64,000 nucleotides of DNA from positions 1 through 64,000 of the forward strand of contig JBEKJP010000009.1 in assembly GCA_050011155.1 (NCBI GenBank). Reading direction: 5' to 3'. This DNA comes from Palsa-504 sp050011155 (GTDB lineage Bacteria; Actinomycetota; Actinomycetes; Streptosporangiales; Streptosporangiaceae). Both the position numbers and the translations under genes were made by a program. This document shows positions 7,907 to 15,898 of this stretch, piece after piece. Position 1 is the first letter of the stretch, and the number at the start of each line of letters is the position of its first letter. A model generated the notes under the pieces. The model did not search any database, had not been told where the DNA came from, and worked only from the letters and a program-made list of their open reading frames with translations.

Positions 7907-9222
7907 AGGCGGATTATCACTCGATCCCGCGATCGTCATTCGATGCTCTCGCGGCGGGCGGAGGTGGCCCCGGCGCCATCCGTGACCTAGCCAGAGCGCG
8001 ATACAGCAAGCACGTCACCATGCTGGCCGGAGTGGTCGGTCATGCCGAAGACGCGGGCCCCAGGCAGAAACGTCTCGCTCGCCAGGGTTTTTCTCTCCTG
8101 GCAGAGGTAAAGCGGCAGCATCCGGCCATTGCTGACCAGGTGATCATGCATCCTTCGGTGGGAGCATGGGCGCTACGCGCCATGGGGCCACCTCAGGGAC
8201 GAACAGAACTCGCTGGAGCGGACCCAGGTTGGCTGAGCGCGATCGCCGCCGCGGCGGCGATCCGGGCTGGAGTGCCAGCCGAGATCGAGGTCGAAGCGGT
8301 AGGCGGAGCCGTCATGCTGCCGTCGCTGGGCCAGGCGACGGTACCTGGGGGCGCCGCAATCGCTCGAAACGGCCAGCCGCACACGGAAGTCTTCTCCGCG
8401 CAAGGGCGAGTGGTAATCCCGGCTGACGTGCACAGCGACGCACCGGGATGGCTGGGACTGCGTCGCGTCCAGGTCGGCGCGCTGGACGTGATTATCGATG
8501 ACCTCGACTCGTTCCGTATGCCTTCGTCGACCGACCTGGCCCCCCGGCTGAGTCCCGCCGACATGACCAGGTTCGGTGGTGCCCTGAAACAGGCGTGGCC
8601 GCTGTTGGAATCGGATCACCCCGACGTTGCCGCCGAAGTTCTCCAGGCGGTGACGGTCGTCGTCCCGCTCGTACCCGTACCGGGCGGACACATCAGTTCG
8701 AGTTCGTCGGCCACATTCGGCGCGGTCGCCCTGTCGGAGCCGCCGGACCCGTACACCTGCGCGGAGACGTTCGCGCACGAGATGCAGCATCTGAAGCTAT
8801 CCGCGCTGCTAGACGTCGTAGCGCTGACCTTGCCCGACGACGGCAAGCGTTACTACGCGCCGTGGCGTGACGACCCGCGGCCGGTTGGCGGCCTGCTCCA
8901 AGGGGCTTACGCTTTCCTTGGTGTCAGTGGATTCTGGCGACGACAGCGCCAGTTCGCTCCCGGCAAGGTCGGGTTGCGGGCGGAGACCGAGTTCCTCCGG
9001 TGGCGCGAGGCTGCCGGACGGGTGGTCGATACGCTCCAGTCGAGCGGGCGGCTCACTCCCACCGGCGTGGACTTCGCCGACGGCATGACCAAGACCCTGG
9101 ACTCCTGGCGCGAAGAACGCGTCTCGCCCGAGGCGGAGTTCCTGGCCCGGCGCCGGGCGGAGAAGCACCTAGCCGACTGGGAGGCGGCGAACGGCCCTGT
9201 TTCTGACGGCGAGCGCGGCTGA
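7903..9222 (+). CDS. HExxH-motif peptide-modifying protein (alpha-ketoglutarate HExxH hydroxylase family)
   Basis: A 439-residue protein of the family once called HEXXH motif domain and now linked to alpha-ketoglutarate-dependent beta-hydroxylation of peptides. The metal motif HEMQH is near residue 292 in the context AETFAHEMQHLKLSALLDV. The start TTG 7903 lies inside the fxsB stop (TTGA), which indicates translational coupling. The N-terminal region (about 1-100) is helical and Arg-rich, and the last 100 residues include FGVSGFWR-like and WREE-type helices seen in the family. The function here is inferred from the motif and from coupling to FxsB; a peptidase role is the main alternative. It converges on fxsT with four bases between the stops. 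Confidence 0.85.
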   Translation: MKADYHSIPRSSFDALAAGGGGPGAIRDLARARYSKHVTMLAGVVGHAEDAGPRQKRLARQGFSLLAEVKRQHPAIADQVIMHPSVGAWALRAMGPPQGRTELAGADPGWLSAIAAAAAIRAGVPAEIEVEAVGGAVMLPSLGQATVPGGAAIARNGQPHTEVFSAQGRVVIPADVHSDAPGWLGLRRVQVGALDVIIDDLDSFRMPSSTDLAPRLSPADMTRFGGALKQAWPLLESDHPDVAAEVLQAVTVVVPLVPVPGGHISSSSSATFGAVALSEPPDPYTCAETFAHEMQHLKLSALLDVVALTLPDDGKRYYAPWRDDPRPVGGLLQGAYAFLGVSGFWRRQRQFAPGKVGLRAETEFLRWREAAGRVVDTLQSSGRLTPTGVDFADGMTKTLDSWREERVSPEAEFLARRRAEKHLADWEAANGPVSDGERG

Positions 9223-9226
9223 CCGA

Positions 9227-11779
9227 TCAGAAGAACGGCGGATCGAAGTCGATGTTGATCCGCTGGCCGGCTGCTGCCGCCACCGCATCGGGGTGGTCCG
9301 AGCCGAGCGTGTCTGCGTACCGGCTGGTCACTTCGGCCGCGAGCTTGTCGGCTTCCTCCTCGGCTCCTGCCCGGCGGAGGTCGATAGCCAGGTTCGTCGC
9401 ACACGCGATGGTGATCGGGTGATCGTCACCGAGCACCCGGCGCAGCCGGCCTAGCGTATCCTCGCCCAGCGCGGTGGCTTTCGCGGTCTCGCCCAGCTCG
9501 GCCAGGTCGCTGGCGAGGTTCATCGCCACGGTGAGGGTGTAGTCGTGGTCGCGCGTGAGCCTGTCGTCCAGGCCTGCTAGCGCCCGTTCGTTCAGTCGGC
9601 GTGCTTCGCTGGAGCGCCTTTTCAGGCGCAGCAGCAGGGCGTGGTTCCCGATGCAGCCGTAGACATACGGGTGATCCGGGCCGAAGACCTGAGGGTAGCG
9701 AGCCGCCATTTGCTCGCTCAGCGCGAGCGCTTCGTCGATCCGGTCTACGTTCCGCAGGATATTCGTCAGGTTGACGGCGGCGGCAAGCGTATCCGGATGT
9801 CTATCCCCGCGTGCCTGCTGGCAGAGAAGATAGGTTTCTTCGGCTATCTCCAGCGCTTGGTCATTTGCGGCCCCAGTGAGCCGGAGGGCAATGGAGAGAC
9901 TTATAGAAGATCGCAAGGTCGCATAATGCTCAGGTCGCAGCTTTTCGATTCCGTATTCTCTGGCATCTTCGCTGACATCGCGCGCCTCGGCATAGCTGCC
10001 CGAGCAGCGCACGACCCAGGCCAGGCCGGTCCACGTCGAGAGCATTTCGGGGGCTGACACTCCACTCCGTGCCTTGCTCATGGCGTTGTAGAGGTTCTGA
10101 AAGAGCCTTCTTGCCTTGTCGTACTGGCACGTACGACCGTAGTCGCTAGCCAGGTTGTTCAGTACCCGGAATAGCTGCGGGCTCTCTTCCCCGAAGACCG
10201 TTGCCTGAAGCTGCTGACTCTCCTCGTCGTGCTCGAGCGCCTCGAAGAAGTCCCCCCGCGCTCGCATATCCCCGCCGAAGGCGTTACGCAGCACCAGAGT
10301 CAGGGGATTTTCCTCGCCGAGTATGCGCTGGCTTTGCCCGAGTGTCTCCTCGGTCAGGTCGTAGACCTCGCGATATCGGCCTAGCTGCCTGAGCGCGTTA
10401 CCGAGATGGCGCTTGGCGTCGAGCACGGTCGGGTGCTCCGGTCCGGAATCCTCGCTCCACTGGGTGATGAATTGATCGGCGAAGGCCCGGCTGGAGGCGA
10501 GGTCGCCGGAGAGGAAGAGATAGCGCACGACATCAAGGGCGAAGGCTCGGACCGCGGGCTCCCGGCACTGGGCGAGTTGGGTCTCCGGGTTGGATACGTG
10601 GGCGACGAGCTCAGCGTAGAGCGGCCACAAGTTGCTGTCATCCGGTGTGGCCGGCGCGGCCGCGGCGAGGATCATGTGAACCTCGTGCCGGTAGTCGGCT
10701 TGCTCGCCCGAATCAAGCTCGTCCCGGAGCAGCGCCTGGATGAGGCGGTGGACCGAGAGCGTCCGCTTGTCGATCTTCACCAGAGCGAACCGTCCGAGTT
10801 CACGGACGGCCCGGGCCAGCTGGATGGGGTCTTCGATTAGTTCCCCGATCCGGGTCTTGGTGGCCTTGGTGCCGCGGCGGAACACATCGCGCGGTATCGG
10901 GTCCGGGCCGAAGAACGCGCAGCAGCGCAGAAGCTTCAGGGCTTCCGGCAGCCGGTCGTTCAGAGTAGCCACGGTGACCTGCCAGGCGGCCGTCATGGAC
11001 ATCGGGTACTCAACCGACTTACCCTCGGCCATGATCTGAGTCACGTGCTCGTCGATCAGGCGGAGGTACTCGTCGACGGGCATGCCTGCCTCGGCCTGGA
11101 CAGCGGCGGCCTGTTCCAGCGCCAGCGGCAGGTCGCCGAGCTTGTGCGCCACCCGGTCCGCATCGGATTCGCTCAGCTCCTTCGGAGCCCGCTTCATCAG
11201 GAATTCCTGGCTTTCGGCGCGGGCGAACACGTCCAGCTGCACGGTGTCGAAGCGAGACCGCCAGCGGTTGTTTCGCGACGTTATCAGCACATCGCCCGGA
11301 CCTTGCGGGATGATGCCGAGAAGCTCATCAGGCTCGTCCGCGTTGTCGAAGATCAGCAGCCAGCGGCTGTAAGGCTCGCCGCGGCGGAGCGCCTCCAGAA
11401 CCGCAGCGGCCGCCGCCTCGATTCCGCTGGCTCCCGCCGCCTCGAGCCCGAGTCGCTCGGCCAGGGCCGCCAGCGAGGAGCGGATGAGCGGGAGCTGATC
11501 GGCGCGGATCCACCAGACCAGGTCGTAGTCGGCCTGATGCCGGTGGGCGTATTCGATGGCGACGGCCGTCTTGCCGACACCGCCAAGTCCTTGCAGAGCT
11601 CGCGGCAACGGATCGCTCGGCACCACCGCCGTGACGCGGTTTCCGGTCGGCTGCTCCTGCCCCAGCCAGAGCTCGGCCAGGATCTCTTCCCGGCCGGTAA
11701 AGTTCCTATTGCGCTGCGGGACTTGTCCCCAGACCTTAGGCACCTGCCTGCGGCTTGATGGCGAATCCGGAACCGTCAT
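9227..11779 (-). CDS. fxsT: FxsT-like NB-ARC/TPR protein of FxsA-type systems
   Basis: A STAND-class ATPase with tetratricopeptide repeats, of the kind named FxsT in FxSxx-COOH systems. The N-terminus has VPKVWGQVPQRNRNFTGRE, then the P-loop GLGGVGKTAVAIEYA near residues 63-77, Walker B WLLIFDNAD near 140 and GDLPLALEQAA near 225. From about residue 440 to the end there are repeated TPR units of the kinesin-light-chain type (for example LGDDHPITIACATNLA). Start chosen at ATG 11779; a TTG at 11806 would add nine residues. About 850 residues. Its role in these systems is not established; such proteins usually act as signal-dependent switches. It is divergent from the precursor-like gene at 12029. 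Confidence 0.88.
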   Translation of the reverse strand: MTVPDSPSSRRQVPKVWGQVPQRNRNFTGREEILAELWLGQEQPTGNRVTAVVPSDPLPRALQGLGGVGKTAVAIEYAHRHQADYDLVWWIRADQLPLIRSSLAALAERLGLEAAGASGIEAAAAAVLEALRRGEPYSRWLLIFDNADEPDELLGIIPQGPGDVLITSRNNRWRSRFDTVQLDVFARAESQEFLMKRAPKELSESDADRVAHKLGDLPLALEQAAAVQAEAGMPVDEYLRLIDEHVTQIMAEGKSVEYPMSMTAAWQVTVATLNDRLPEALKLLRCCAFFGPDPIPRDVFRRGTKATKTRIGELIEDPIQLARAVRELGRFALVKIDKRTLSVHRLIQALLRDELDSGEQADYRHEVHMILAAAAPATPDDSNLWPLYAELVAHVSNPETQLAQCREPAVRAFALDVVRYLFLSGDLASSRAFADQFITQWSEDSGPEHPTVLDAKRHLGNALRQLGRYREVYDLTEETLGQSQRILGEENPLTLVLRNAFGGDMRARGDFFEALEHDEESQQLQATVFGEESPQLFRVLNNLASDYGRTCQYDKARRLFQNLYNAMSKARSGVSAPEMLSTWTGLAWVVRCSGSYAEARDVSEDAREYGIEKLRPEHYATLRSSISLSIALRLTGAANDQALEIAEETYLLCQQARGDRHPDTLAAAVNLTNILRNVDRIDEALALSEQMAARYPQVFGPDHPYVYGCIGNHALLLRLKRRSSEARRLNERALAGLDDRLTRDHDYTLTVAMNLASDLAELGETAKATALGEDTLGRLRRVLGDDHPITIACATNLAIDLRRAGAEEEADKLAAEVTSRYADTLGSDHPDAVAAAAGQRINIDFDPPFF

Positions 11780-12028
11780 GAACCCATCGTAAGCTCGCGG
11801 CTGCAATTCCGGCAGCTATGATCTTGCGTCATTCGAGCTGAGCCTGATGTCACGTCGAGTGCCTTATGTTACTGATGTTTCCAGACTTAAAACATTTCAC
11901 TGAACAGATCTCGACATGCGGCCTCAAAGCGGGTAATTGTCAAGTAATGAATCCACGGAGTACCTGGCCCCGCCGAGCGCGCCTCGGCGACTTCGCGGAT
12001 TGATCATGTCGGCCCGCCGAGGAGCATC
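11780..12028. other. Divergent promoter region between fxsT and the precursor gene
   Basis: About 250 bases, clearly more AT-rich than the chromosome average, with no open frame of note. It must hold the promoters for fxsT (leftward) and for the precursor/STAND operon (rightward). I see no strong palindrome here. Confidence 0.4.
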
Positions 12029-12196
12029 ATGAAACACGACCCTGTTAGCGACGGTCGCTTGATCGACTTCAGTGGCCTCGATCTTGAGGCGCTGCTGCAA
12101 AAAGATCTTGCGCCGGCCCTCGGCAAGGCGATCAAGCATGTTCTGGCTTCCGCCCACGACAGCGCCTACGCTAGTTTTAACGCTAATGTGGATTAA
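12029..12196 (+). CDS. FxsA-like RiPP precursor peptide with atypical C-terminus
   Basis: A 55-residue peptide read directly from the sequence. ATG 12029 follows GAGGAG (12019-12024) with four-base spacing; TAA is at 12194. The leader RLIDFSGLDLEALLQ (residues 10-24) matches the L-I/V-D-x-S-G-L-x-L-x-x-L pattern of FxsA leaders, and an amphipathic helix follows (LAPALGKAIKHVL). Classical members end in F-x-S-x-x; this one ends SAYASFNANVD. That gives two aromatic-x-x units in tandem (Tyr47-Ala-Ser49 and Phe50-Asn-Ala52) as possible crosslink sites, and Asn/Asp/Ser as possible hydroxylation sites. It is 15 bases upstream of the STAND ATPase gene and divergent from fxsT. The assignment rests on leader pattern plus context, not on a database match. 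Confidence 0.8.
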   Translation: MKHDPVSDGRLIDFSGLDLEALLQKDLAPALGKAIKHVLASAHDSAYASFNANVD

Positions 12197-12211
12197 GGCG
12201 GGCAGGGCGGC

Positions 12212-14302
12212 GTGCGCTCGGACGGCGCTCGCCTGATTTTACGTTGTCATCAGGCGCTCCATGCCTTCAAACGCGTGCAGGAAGCGTCAGCAGCGTGGGA
12301 TGAGGCGGTTGAGACGAGGACCGGCACGATAAGCAACAGCGCGGGAAAGCCATATCCTGGCCCCCGTCCCTTTCGGCCTGCCGAGCATAGCCGGTTCTTC
12401 GGGCGGATGGCTCAAGCGGCCAGCCTGGCGGAGTTGTGGCGGGAAAATCGTCTTACCGTGGCCGTCGGCGGTGTGGCCAGCGGTAAGACGTCCTTGGTGA
12501 ATGCCGGCGTTTTTCCATTGGTGACCGGCACAGGTGCGGATGTTCTCCCGCTCGGTCATCTCTCCTCCGGAGAGACGTTCCCGTTCGCCGCGCTTCCGTA
12601 CCACAACCCGTATACGCTCGCCGTCTTGCGCTCATGGTCTCCCGGCGAGGTGGTTACCCGGTTGGTCGGCCAGACCATCCTTGACCACGTACGCTCCCGG
12701 ACCGACCACCGTGACGGCCCTGTCCTTGCGGCGATAGACCAGGTAGAAGAACTGGGCGTCGGCTCAGGCTCACGCCGGTTCTACAGCAGGCAATTCCTCG
12801 CCGAACTCGCGGAGGCGATAGGGGCAGAGTCCCGGCTGCACTTGTTGCTCGTGGTGCGCGAGGAGTCCGCGGACATGATCGCCAAGATACTCGGACCGGG
12901 GGCCAGGCAGTATGTCAAGCCCTTGAACAGGCAGGAAGCCATCGAGGCAGTGACCGGCCCGGTCCGCGGGACCACCAGGGTGTATGACGAGGGCGTGGCC
13001 GAGGCGCTCGTGACGGATTTGCAGACCAGCCGGATCCTCCCGTCCGGGGGTGGCGAGCACTACGTCGCTTGCGACTATGTCGAGCCTTTCCTCCTTCAGG
13101 TGGCCTGTGCGCGGCTGTGGGACTTGCTGCCGCCGGGCACCAGCCTCATCACCCGGCGGGAGGTCCACCGGTACGGTGATGTCGACGCCGCCCTGGCCAG
13201 CTATTGTGGCCGGACTATCGCGGCGGTGGCTGAAGACCACGAGGTGCCGGTGACGCGGCTGCGAACCTGGCTGCAGCGAACCTTCATCACCGAGCTGGGC
13301 ACCAGGAACGATGCATACGAGGGCGCGACCCACACCGCGGGCATGCCCAACGCCGTGGCGCGAGCTTTCGAGGACTGGCATCTCCTCGCGACCGAGCGGC
13401 GAAAGGGAGCGCGCTGGTACGAGTTGCTCAGCGACCGCCTCATCGAGCCGGCCGGGCAGGCCGCCGACGAGGCTCCGCCGCCGACCGGGTCGGCGGAGTA
13501 TCTGCGGGCGGCCGGGCGGGCCTTGGTCCTCGGCGACCTCGATCTGGCCGAGCGGTATGCCCGCGAGGCTGTGCGAGCATCGCCTGACACCGACCTGAGG
13601 ATGCGAGCCGAGGCCGATTCGCTGCTTGGCAACCTCGCCTATGAGCGGGAGAAACCCAAGGACGCGGAGGAACTGTACCGGGAAGCTGCCAACCTCTACG
13701 AGGCGTTGCGTGACAACGACGCGGTCGCCCGTCAGCTCGCCGCCGTGGGGCAGACCCTGATCATCCAGGGCGAGCTGATAGCGGCGGTCAGCCAATTGCG
13801 CTCAGCCCTTGACCGCATGCCGAACGATCGTGTCCTGCAGACAGAACTGGCCATGGCGCTGTGGCAGCTCGGCGAGGGACGCGGTGCGGTGGCGGTGCTG
13901 ACCACAGTGCTGGAAAGGGACGGAGGAGATGTCACCGCGCTGCGGGCGCGGGGTGAGGTTCTCGCCGATCTCGGTGAGGCTCGGGCTGCCATGCTCGATC
14001 TCGACCGGGTAGCGGCGCATCCCCCTCCGACTACGTTGGCGGCGCGCGGACTGGCTCATGCGGAACTCGGTGACCTGGTGCAGGCGCGCCGTGAGATCGA
14101 GGAAGCACTCGAGGTGACTCCGCGACGAGGTCTGGTCCTGTGGTACGCGGCCCGCGTGTCCTGGCTGGACGGCGACAAGGCCAGGGCCTGGGAACGCGCG
14201 AGCCGAGCGATCGAGGCCGTCGACCCCCCGCTGTCGTCCCCGCAGCGCGAGGCCGCCAGGCAGTTCGTCCGCGGGCTCAAATCCGAGGAGCAGTCAACCT
14301 AG
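12212..14302 (+). CDS. nSTAND1-type ATPase with C-terminal TPRs
   Basis: A 696-residue signalling-type NTPase. The STAND entry sequence PYPGPRPFRPAEHSRFFGR (about residues 47-65) leads to Walker A GGVASGKTS near residue 86 and Walker B PVLAAIDQVEEL near 170. A winged-helix-like region extends to about residue 415, and tetratricopeptide repeats fill roughly 430-690. GTG 12212 is the likely start, 15 bases after the precursor stop, so both are probably on one transcript. Proteins of this shape often sense a partner or invader and oligomerise; here it is linked to a RiPP locus. Its 3' end overlaps the convergent gene by nine bases. Confidence 0.82.
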   Translation: MRSDGARLILRCHQALHAFKRVQEASAAWDEAVETRTGTISNSAGKPYPGPRPFRPAEHSRFFGRMAQAASLAELWRENRLTVAVGGVASGKTSLVNAGVFPLVTGTGADVLPLGHLSSGETFPFAALPYHNPYTLAVLRSWSPGEVVTRLVGQTILDHVRSRTDHRDGPVLAAIDQVEELGVGSGSRRFYSRQFLAELAEAIGAESRLHLLLVVREESADMIAKILGPGARQYVKPLNRQEAIEAVTGPVRGTTRVYDEGVAEALVTDLQTSRILPSGGGEHYVACDYVEPFLLQVACARLWDLLPPGTSLITRREVHRYGDVDAALASYCGRTIAAVAEDHEVPVTRLRTWLQRTFITELGTRNDAYEGATHTAGMPNAVARAFEDWHLLATERRKGARWYELLSDRLIEPAGQAADEAPPPTGSAEYLRAAGRALVLGDLDLAERYAREAVRASPDTDLRMRAEADSLLGNLAYEREKPKDAEELYREAANLYEALRDNDAVARQLAAVGQTLIIQGELIAAVSQLRSALDRMPNDRVLQTELAMALWQLGEGRGAVAVLTTVLERDGGDVTALRARGEVLADLGEARAAMLDLDRVAAHPPPTTLAARGLAHAELGDLVQARREIEEALEVTPRRGLVLWYAARVSWLDGDKARAWERASRAIEAVDPPLSSPQREAARQFVRGLKSEEQST

Positions 14303-14791
14303 CTCTCTGCGTTCCGTGGCGTTCTGCGTTGCCACCGCCCGGAAGGCAGCGACGCGCGCATCGAGGTTGCTGAGGTCTGGGAGCTTGGCCGAAGCTCCCC
14401 GCTGCAGGTCGGTCCAGATTTCCGCCGCTTCGGCCAGCTGGGTGGCGGCGTTCGCGAGTTCCTGCGCGGACTGACTCAACTCGGCTGGGGCCGCCAGGGA
14501 AAGGCGGACCGCCTGAATCCTGGCCCGGGCCGCGAAGGCTCGCACCTGCGCCAGCCGCGCTGCCATCTCATCTCCGTGGTAGTCGTGGTTGTTCGCCACC
14601 TGGGTCCGCAGGTCCTCGGCCGCCTGCACCAGTTCCACGCACGCCTGACGCCGGTCCGCCTCATGCCGATCCCGGCGATCGCGCCGGGCGGTCAGGATGT
14701 TCTGAATGGTGCTGGCGGCCGTCGGAATCGCGGCGCCGGCCACGGCGGCCAGCCCCGAGATCACCGCCGTGTAGAGGGGCACATCAGGCAT
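14294..14791 (-). CDS. Small membrane-anchored coiled-coil protein
   Basis: 165 residues. The N-terminus (about 5-30) is one hydrophobic segment (TAVISGLAAVAGAAIPTAAS), followed by an Arg-rich junction (RRDRRDRHEADRR) and a long Ala-rich helical region likely to form coiled coil. I do not recognise a named family. It converges on the STAND ATPase gene with a nine-base overlap and shares the island's composition, so it may be a membrane partner or effector of that system. This link is inference from position. Confidence 0.6.
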   Translation of the reverse strand: MPDVPLYTAVISGLAAVAGAAIPTAASTIQNILTARRDRRDRHEADRRQACVELVQAAEDLRTQVANNHDYHGDEMAARLAQVRAFAARARIQAVRLSLAAPAELSQSAQELANAATQLAEAAEIWTDLQRGASAKLPDLSNLDARVAAFRAVATQNATERRELG

Positions 14792-14862
14792 ATGCGCATT
14801 GTCACTCTAATGCTGCGTATTGCAACTAGAGGTCATGCTGACGAGATTTGCCCGGCTCCCGC

Positions 14863-15696
14863 TTAGGTGTCGATGTTCGGATTGCCGGCCGGCAGCGGCA
14901 CCAGGTGCGCCGGCGGCTCCGGTACCGCGATCCGCGACTCCACCGACAGGTCCGGCCGGACGTGCACGAGCTCACCTGGTGACAGCATCCGCCAGCCGCT
15001 CTCCCCGTCCATCGCCTCCGACGCCACCACCACCGAGGCCACATCCGCCAGTTCGGGCGCGTGCACCGAAGACGTCGAGCTCCGCACGTGCAACTCCCCG
15101 CCGGCCGGGCGCTCCAGGATATGCAGGGCGTGCGCGCCCGGATAGCGCAGCGCCCACAGCTCACCTGGCGCCGCGACGACGACGTTCAGGGACGAGACCG
15201 GCAGCCGCGCGCCGATCCAGGACGCCGCGGCCGCGATCCCCGCCGCCACGTCACCGCCGCGCGCGTCGGTCTCCTTGGTGATCAGCGCGAAATACCGCTC
15301 GGAATCGGTCTCACCGAGCACCAGCCGGCCATAGGAACCGAGCTCCGCGTCCAGCTGGGCCAGCGAACCCAGGCCTCCGTTGTGGGCCATCACGCGCCCA
15401 TTCATGCCGAACGGGTGGGTGTTACGCTCCGTCCGCCCTCCCGTCGTCGCCCACCGTACGTGCGCCACGAACGCGGACGACTCGGCCTGCCGGGCGGCCC
15501 GTGCGAACTCCGCGTCGCGGAAGGCGGCGGCCGGCTGCTTGTCGAGCACTACCGCGCGGTCGGGAGCGAAGTAGCCCAGGCCCGCCCCGTCGGCGTTGCG
15601 GTGACTCTGGACCTGCAGCGAGTCGGGCGCGTCGAGCAGCCAGAACGTCGCCCTGACCCGTTCCGCGCCCGCGGTAAGACCGAACAGCCGGCACAC
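14863..15696 (-). CDS. Class II glutamine amidotransferase
   Basis: N-terminal-nucleophile amidotransferase of 277 residues. GTG 15696 gives Met-Cys-Arg-Leu-Phe-Gly, so Cys2 becomes the catalytic N-terminal residue after Met removal. Family motifs are HRNADGAGLGYF near residue 33, FVAHVRWATTG near 76 and HNGGLGS near 105. The family includes YafJ-like proteins and EgtC of ergothioneine synthesis; no egtABDE genes are nearby, so I leave the substrate open. Confidence 0.85.
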   Translation of the reverse strand: MCRLFGLTAGAERVRATFWLLDAPDSLQVQSHRNADGAGLGYFAPDRAVVLDKQPAAAFRDAEFARAARQAESSAFVAHVRWATTGGRTERNTHPFGMNGRVMAHNGGLGSLAQLDAELGSYGRLVLGETDSERYFALITKETDARGGDVAAGIAAAASWIGARLPVSSLNVVVAAPGELWALRYPGAHALHILERPAGGELHVRSSTSSVHAPELADVASVVVASEAMDGESGWRMLSPGELVHVRPDLSVESRIAVPEPPAHLVPLPAGNPNIDT

Positions 15697-15762
15697 GAGA
15701 CGAACCTACCCCAACCCGTGCCCGGCCGACATGACCCCGTCCCGCCTGGGTAGGTAACCCTG

Positions 15763-15885
15763 ATGACCGAGCCACAGACCGAGAACGCCAACCCGGCCCT
15801 GGCGGAGGCGTCGCGCGAGCTCCAGGTCGCAGCCGACGCCGCGGTGACCGCGCTGGCCGCCGCGCTCAGTGAAAACGGCGACTGA
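15763..15885 (+). CDS. Short Ala-rich hypothetical protein
   Basis: A 40-residue frame from ATG 15763 to TGA, Ala-rich and helical (RELQVAADAAVTALAAAL), with acidic ends. The third-position GC pattern matches real genes here. The ribosome site is weak (GGTAAC region only). It lies just before the hexosaminidase gene. It may be real but unassigned. Confidence 0.4.
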   Translation: MTEPQTENANPALAEASRELQVAADAAVTALAAALSENGD

Positions 15886-15898
15886 TACTCATACGTTC

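Noticed and set aside
4270..14862. Integration of the low-GC island at tRNA-Glu
   Set aside because: No integrase gene and no second copy of the tRNA 3' end (GGTTCGAATCCGGT) near 14.8 kb, so attachment sites are not supported.
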